In this document: piece by piece, positions 57,280 to 64,000 of the stretch | Layout of the letters: every line of letters begins with the position of its first letter | Numbering within the stretch: position 1 is the stretch's first letter | From: Apostichopus japonicus | Taxonomy: Eukaryota > Echinodermata > Holothuroidea > Aspidochirotida > Stichopodidae | Length of the DNA: 64,000 bases | Assembly: GCF_037975245.1 (NCBI RefSeq) | Contig: NC_092576.1 | Location: forward strand, 18,840,611 to 18,904,610 | Reading direction: 5' to 3' | Notes under the pieces: generated by a model | The model's database searches: none | Seen by the model: the letters and a program-made list of their open reading frames with translations, nothing else | What the model was told of the DNA's origin: nothing | Position numbers and translations under genes: made by a program

Positions 57280-58330
57280 GAGATATGTTTTGCATCTGAT
57301 GTAATCAACACAATTAGTTATTTATAACACCATTAGTGCTAACTGATCATCAACTCCGTGCTACCTCTCAAGGGTTGTTAACCCCCCACCCCAACCCCCC
57401 ACAACAAAATAATTGACAATTTTCTACACAAGTTGTGAGCTATCTTTAATAGTATACAACAGAAAGTAAATATAGAAAATCACAGGTGCTCTGTGTTTGC
57501 TGGAAACTATCTCTTAAATGGCCAGTACTATAACTGAAGGGCAAATAATGTACATCTTAGACAGAACATATTGCGAGAAGCGTTCACATTATTGAACAAT
57601 GGCTAAGAATGAAATTGAGAAGGTACATGTCTTGCATTACTGACTGTAAACAACATATGCACACATTTAAGTAAACAAACCAAAGAGATTCCATTTGTAA
57701 TCCCTTAGTATGTATCTCATTGGCAATTTGCATAAAGACTAGATTATCTTCAGATTTAAATTTGACATCACTTTTCTTGGGTTTTGGATGTTCTGAGAGG
57801 AGTAAGGTAGGAACAGTTAGGATGAAAAATGAGAAATTGTTAGTCATTTTACATTTCCTTAAACAAGACTTAATTGTAACATATGTACCATATAGCTAGT
57901 TCAAGCACACAGGCTTCAGACAGTGTGATCATAGTACCAAAATCACTTGCTCACATGCTGATGCAGTTGTGCAGGGTGTTATACACACTTACATTATACA
58001 CATCAACAAACTTATTTAATACATGTCTCCATTGAAACATAATGATGGAGAAGTATGTCTCATATTCAATTATTTATAAATGTCTTAGCCTTGACAACAC
58101 TTGAGTTTATATCAAAAGGAAATATTCTCAAGTAGGTACTCCTACTACTGGGAGGAGTTTACAGGCTACCTAAAAAAAACTAAAACTATTCAACTAGCAT
58201 AATGTAGTATCGGGATATTAAAGTTAATGATAACTCAAGTTTACTAGGTCAATGGATACCTTACTATGTACTATAGGTTTGGTTAAGTTGAACTATTTGT
58301 GAAAAATCATTCCTTAGTTTGTATTCTTGT
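57280..58330. repeat. Diverged duplication, copy 1
   Basis: Pairs in the same orientation with 58920-59610. Anchors: CAGTTGTGCAGGGTGTTATACA (57963/59234; 1271-bp offset), AATACATGTCTCCATTGAAA and TTACTATGTACTATAGGTTT. Internal indels. Minus-strand frames in both (RCKTYLKAA / RCKTCPKWLYHESKV) may be upstream exons of the transposase relic. Confidence 0.75.
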
Positions 58331-58919
58331 TTGGGTCTGGTGGTCTAATATGCATGTATTTGTGCAACATAAATACACTAAAAGATACATTACTTAGTAC
58401 AGCTTTATTACCTTGACCAAAGGTATGCAGCTCAACCATTTCACAACCTGAATGTTTATAATTTAATTTGTAAAGACACTCACCCAGACTCTCATCCACA
58501 AAGGAAGTTATGTCATATTTGCCCGTTTAAACATTTTCTTGTTCACCTCCTCGAAGAACAAGTTCTGAAAGAACTCCCAATGCAATGTTGAAAGATGTAC
58601 CACCTGGAGGTCAACAAGAAAATACCAAAATAATAAAATTTTCCATTCACTAGATTTATCAAGGTGAAAACTCAAGTGGTCTGTAATCATTGTTGTACCA
58701 CTGTAAAGAAAAGTGCCTTTAGTCAAAGTATATATTATGGCATGTACGTGAGGCTAGTATTCAGCTAGGACCATTGAAATAGTGCTGACATCATGCTATC
58801 AATGTCTTTCATTTTGTCTCAAATAATTAGGATATATGAATATTTATACAGCTGTATTATCATGACAACAAAAATATTGTTTACTTCTTCAGTTTTAATC
58901 ATATTTATAACTTTGCTTT
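58331..58919. other. Spacer between duplicated copies
   Basis: Minus-strand frames of 61 and 72 codons (58314-58499, 58508-58726) show no known motif. A second reading at 58615-58535 begins PPGGTSFNIALGVL; it is not identified. Confidence 0.3.
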
Positions 58920-59610
58920 CATGATAGAGCCACTTGGGGCATGTTTTGCACCTGAGGTATTCTACACAACTAGTTATTACATCACTAGTAGTACTAACTT
59001 CATGTTGCCTCCCATGAGTTTCTGAGAAAAACAAAAGTTAATTTGATTTGCAATCCCTGTGTTTATAGCTCAAAAGATTTAAGATATTAGATTATCTGCG
59101 CATTAACATTTGACATCAGTTTTCCTAATGCGCTGAGATGGAGAGGGCAGGGAAGGTTAGGATGTTAAAGGAGACATGGCTGTTGTTAATTACTTTACAT
59201 TTTATCAAACTAAATACATAACTCACAGGCTGAGGCAGTTGTGCAGGGTGTTATACAATCTTACGTTATATATTTTAACATACTCACTTAATACATGTCT
59301 CCATTGAAACAGAATGATGTCACATATTAAATTATTTATAAATGCCTTAGCTTTGACTAATGTTGGGTTTTTATCAAATGGAAATAATCTCAAGTACCTA
59401 CTCCTATTACTGGGATGAGTTTGCAGGCTACCGTCAAGAAAACTAACCCTATTCAAATAACATAACTTGAGGATATTAAAGTTGATGATAACTCAGGTTG
59501 GAAGGTATATCTAAGGTAACTACTGGGTCAAAGGAAGCCTTACTATGTACTATAGGTTTGGTCAAGTTTAACTACTTTTGACAATTCATACCTTAGTTTG
59601 TAAATTACAT
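58920..59610. repeat. Diverged duplication, copy 2
   Basis: Second copy of 57280-58330, shorter by several deletions. Confidence 0.75.
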
Positions 59611-60504
59611 ATACCAATAAGGATAATCCTCCTCATAATATAAACTAGACTTTAGAAGTGTTTTAACTTAGTGTGGGTATGAGTCTTGTTTTGTTTCAAG
59701 TGACTCTATATAGTTGTTATGAAACATTCACTTATTAACTAAATGTATTGTTTAAGAACCTGTTATACATTTTACTGCCTATTTTTTTGTGGGAGGCTGA
59801 CAATAGAGAGGAGTGTATCCGCGCTGTAAAGACCGATGACAACCATCACCTGCCACCCAACACTAAAACACACTGACAAATTGAAAGGGGATCAATTCAT
59901 CTGAATATTTTGTTCTTCAATTTATGAAGCATACACAAAACCAAAAATAAACCGTGTTTATTAAACATATACATAGGTCTCGTTGTGTACATTTACACAT
60001 TGATGAGCAATACAATGTATGTCATGCAGTGCCTTATATGGTGTATGTATGGTAGATGGAGGCCTTTACCTTCCCTTCGGCCCTTAGAGAGTTTGTTGAT
60101 CAAGCAAGTTTCAAAATAATTACTGTTCCACCAGGATTAGGCAGTAAAAAATCACTTTCTACCCAGACTCAAGCTAATTATAACTACAACCCAGCTAAAC
60201 AGATCTGCTATACACTAAGTATACACTTGCCATTACCATTATCAGCATATTGCAAACATTTCTGTGCAAGATCTGCATCATGTGACCCCCAAAGATCATC
60301 TCAAGATGGATTAATCCACTTTCACCTAATGAGGAGAAAAAGAAAAATGCAATAAGAATCAGTTGTCACTAATTCTATATTGAGAATATCAGAAATATAT
60401 AAGTCTTAATGTAAACAATAACCAGAATGCAAAAATGCATTGTAGTATCGATGATGTAACATGAGCAGTTTTCTTCATGAATCTGACGTTATGTACATTG
60501 AGGG
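59611..60504. other. No recognised gene
   Basis: A 99-codon plus-strand open frame at 60056-60355 starts with ATG but shows no motif and no splice context. It is treated as unproven. Confidence 0.35.
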
Positions 60505-61050
60505 TGTTCTATGTTTACAAGGCTTTAATGATTCCACCTGGTGTCTACATATGACCTTTGACTTCAATCAAAATCCATAGGCTTCTTTCTAACTCAATGT
60601 TTCACACCTTCATACCAAATATGAGATCTGCTAAGTTTCCAATATTGGGACTTCATGTATACAAGGTTTTCACAATTTGTCCCCTGGGGACCCCAAATGA
60701 CCTTTGCCCTCAACCAAAAACAATTGGATTCTTGTACTAAATGTGGTATTACTACACACTTAATATGAAGTTGGTGTGACTTTCTTTTCTTGAGCTATCA
60801 TGTTGACAAAGTTTCCACAATTTCATTCCTGGTGACCCCAAATGACCCTTGACCTCCACTAAAAAAAAAATAGGCTTCTTGTACTTAATGTGGTACTTCT
60901 ACACACTAAAAATAAAATTGGCCTAACTTTCCCTTCTTGAGATATAGTGTTTACAAGCTGGGCGTCATAAACGCACTCACACGTACATACACGCACATCC
61001 ACGCTCTCATGAATGCAAAGGTTGCAATTATCATCAAAACCTAAAACCCT
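60505..61050. repeat. Second array of the ~145-bp dispersed repeat (three units)
   Basis: The AATAGGCTTCTTGTACTTAA phrase returns at about 60579, 60725 and 60872, with the same TGACCTTTGACCTCCAC and GAGATAT phrases and the same GCTGGGCGTCATAAACGCAC ending as 51530-52340. Same orientation as the first array. Confidence 0.85.
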
Positions 61051-64000
61051 TGTTATAGTGTTTGCCTTGTTAATTTACTCAACAGTTATTCCATTTCTCA
61101 CAGATATTTAACCTAATGCTAGAAAGACTTTGTGTTACTGAAATAACGCAATAATTGCAAATTTGTTCATTTTATTGTACGGAGTTCTTGATTTTCAAGT
61201 TGAATAATTTTCGAAAATTAATCCATAACCAAAACAATACGCTAAACTTGGTATCATGTTTGCAATCCTTTGGATTAGGCTAAATTGATCAGCACACTTT
61301 CTAGTTTAGTACTTTTTATGTGATTGGTGCAGCTAGGTAATGAAGTTGTTTATCTTTGTTTTAACGACAAATTTCTAATTTTGTTACATTGAAGCTAAGC
61401 AAAGTTTTAGGCATAATTACTGGTCTGGATTGCTTTTGTCAAACAATCGGTATATCAGTGAGAAGCAGAGGCTGCTCTAATAAACAAATGCTGTCTTTGC
61501 TTTAACAACTGTCCCAGTAACTTCATTTCTATCTTTGCCAGTAGACATTAACCAGAAACCCCTCCCCTTTCCCAAACACACACATATAACATAATAACTG
61601 AATTAGAAAATAATGTGAAGAACATAAAAAAATACAATATGTGTTAAGGATTTCAGATGACATAACATGCAGAATCCTAAAAGAACTTGTCATATTGTGT
61701 TGTTTGATCTTCTGTGATAGAATCGTAAACTGTTGCTTGTCATAGTGCAATACTCAATACCTCATTATCAATGACAACTATGACAACTATTGAATATGAT
61801 GGGATGGGTGAACCTTGTCATAAATTACATCATATTAACCTCAACCTCGAGACAGTGACAATAGAAAAATTGGTCTGATTTGAAAGATTAGAGATGTTCT
61901 TGGCTAAAATATAGAAACCACATGAGAATGTCTTACTCTTGAAACTTACAATTATGGTACAATTTGTAGAGATGATGCTACAATTATAGAAACACTGAAC
62001 AAAAATGGTCTCACAGAATCATTCAGTCTAAGACTTAGATTGTTCATATTTTATGACTTGTATTGCAGTGATTGGAATTGATAAGGGGGGGGGGGTTGCT
62101 GGATGAGGGACGTTCCGGTGGGGATATTTACATTGAATGAACTGATAAATTATGGAGCAAACTTATCCACTTAAACACTTGCATTCCCATTGAAGAGGGG
62201 AAGGGGTTAGGGGTGGGGGTAAGAATCAGGTGGTGGACCATGTAATCATTACCCTGCTTATGTTTATTGTTTGTTGTACACACCTCTTTCAAGGGCTGTA
62301 ATCTGCACATGAAACTGGCAAATCCCTAAACTGGCTGACCTCAGGACTGAATAACTGAAGTTTACCTGATGATGAGAAAGAACAAAAAGCATTTGGTCAT
62401 GAGGTTATTCTGTGTCAAATCACGGATGGCTGTTGCTGCACCCTCCCCAAAAATGCCCAAATTTATTGTATGATCGAAACACCATAAAATAAGCATATTC
62501 TGAAATTTCAGTTGCATTGCTTCAAAATTGGCTGTATTATCACACCGTGGAAATCCTGCAATTTGTCATTTTCTTGACTTTTGAGGTCTTTTATCTCAGC
62601 AGTTAAACATCCTACTACCTTTCTATTACATATACTGTACCTATAGAGTCTAACCCATAGAACTGGAATATAAAATTAGGCTACAAAAACATTGTCTTGT
62701 GGAGTTAGGTCAAATTAAAAGTGTCAAAATATTAAATTTTTGTATTTTTCACTCTAAAATGTGCTATTTTCAGTGATAAATTGCTCCTAAACCGTTGCTT
62801 CAGGGTACTTGATTCTTTCAGAGGTTATCATGTCTCGTACAAACATCACTAAATAATGATTACAATGCTTTCCTATAATATATTTGCAAGTAATGCAGCT
62901 CTAAAGTTGCTATTACATGCTGCGATTCAGGGGTCGAGGGTTTTATACTTTAATTATTAGTACAAAGTTCAATACACCTAAACAAATTTCAGGGTTCTAG
63001 CTTTTCTCAATATTAATATATGAAGTTGTTGATGTACAAAAGAGATCGTCTTTGACAGCCAATAAGTCAAAACGCGTTATGTTGACAAAATCTGATTTTT
63101 TTTTCTGGAAGAGGTATAGTACCACCCTGTTTGTACACATAATTGCAGGAGGGTGTTTACCTTGTTTTGAATGAAAAATCCTCAACATTTGGGATTTTTA
63201 CCAAAAAACGTTTTTTGCCTGTATTGATGTTCCACATGTTTTGAGCCTGGTTGTACTTCGAGGTCATTCAATTCAATACTGTGCAGTTTTTGATGTCATA
63301 TTAACAATACTACTTGCAATGCACTTGTCTGGTTTAATTCATTTAATTAAAAGGCTGACTATAAAATGAATGTCAATTGACAACCAGTACAGTGTGTACA
63401 ATACACATATCTGGGTGTACATGTACAGTCTGTATTTAATAGTGTAAACATAGTCTTCTGGTCTCAAATATGCAAGAAAGACATGTCTTCATGACATGAT
63501 ATCGAAAAAGCGTAAGAAGGAAATTAAACCTCCTCCCCATGCTTGCTCCTTCACCCCCCCCCCCCCCCCCGCCTTTAGTCGGCTCCAGTATAGAAAAGCA
63601 CACGCACCTACTGTAAGGCACACAACAAAGCATTAAGATTAATTTCTTTAGCTTTTTCTTTAATCGATTGCTGTAGTAGTAATCTTCTGGACATATTGTT
63701 TACATTTTACCCTCAATTACTGTATGGGTTCAACCAATTGGCATCACATAGAGAATTAAACAATACAGAGTTCATCATTATGTAAGGCAACAAACTATCA
63801 GGTTATAAATGTTAATTTAAATACAAATAAAGGGAACATTTATACCAGGAAATTTGTTATCTGCCATACGTTATTCGTAGGGCTACGAGACAAAAAGTTA
63901 CTTCATGCAGAGGTCACTTTTTTACTTATTTGCAGGGAGGATCCAATACCAATAATGGTTTGGAAGGAATGGGGGGGGGGGATGGGGAGGAAGAAAGTGC
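61051..64000. other. No recognised gene; homopolymer runs
   Basis: No coding region is supported. Runs of G or C lie at about 62083-62095, 63555-63571 and 63970-63980. Frames of 60-73 codons on the minus strand have no motif. Confidence 0.4.

Noticed and set aside
60056-60355. 99-codon plus-strand frame
   Set aside because: No motif, no family resemblance, and a low-complexity composition; not enough to call a gene.

Overview
This is an AT-rich stretch of an animal nuclear genome. It has spliced genes with GT-AG introns, long (TA)n tracts, and relics of LINE, Penelope-like and EnSpm/CACTA-like elements. The style of the NACHT gene (P-loop GEPGYGKST, Walker B region VLDGYDEYPD) and of its C-terminal leucine-rich exons recalls echinoderm, especially sea cucumber (holothurian), NLR-like families. 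That assignment is from memory and unverified. There is no sign of a prokaryote or organelle.

Layout. (1) 0.5-4.0 kb: three LINE fragments, two of them carrying parts of apurinic-type endonuclease or reverse transcriptase and one a LINE C-terminal tail, with a strong GC-rich hairpin between. (2) 4.0-6.9 kb: no gene recognised. (3) 6.9-28.4 kb: a gene-poor region built largely from diverged paired blocks (a, b, c, d, e, f). The block order differs between copies, and a short motif recurs at intervals. It also holds a Penelope-like element relic, a 195-bp (TA)n tract and a tRNA-like unit. (4) 28.4-31.2 kb: little that is recognisable. (5) 31.2-49.3 kb: the main find. A minus-strand gene head (signal peptide plus two Ig domains, 32553 down to 31233) lies head to head with a plus-strand gene starting at 33051. 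The latter can be followed through 12 exons with matching intron phases: signal peptide, four Ig-like domains, one membrane span, a basic juxtamembrane stretch, a NACHT NTPase domain and leucine-rich C-terminal exons to 49332. A second Penelope-like relic and an antisense THAP-domain exon with an in-frame stop lie inside its introns, as do two recent short tandem duplications. (6) 50-64 kb: a LINE relic, two arrays of a ~140-bp repeat, and minus-strand relics of a conserved but unnamed spliced gene and of an EnSpm/CACTA-like transposase, both with in-frame stops.

How the parts may work together (inference): the plus-strand gene would make a type I membrane receptor with an Ig ectodomain and an intracellular NACHT/leucine-rich signalling half, that is, a membrane-anchored NLR. 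The divergent Ig gene shares a 497-bp intergenic region with it and could be a co-regulated partner, a soluble decoy, or a decayed copy. All exon coordinates are read by eye from splice signals and phase; no transcript evidence was available.
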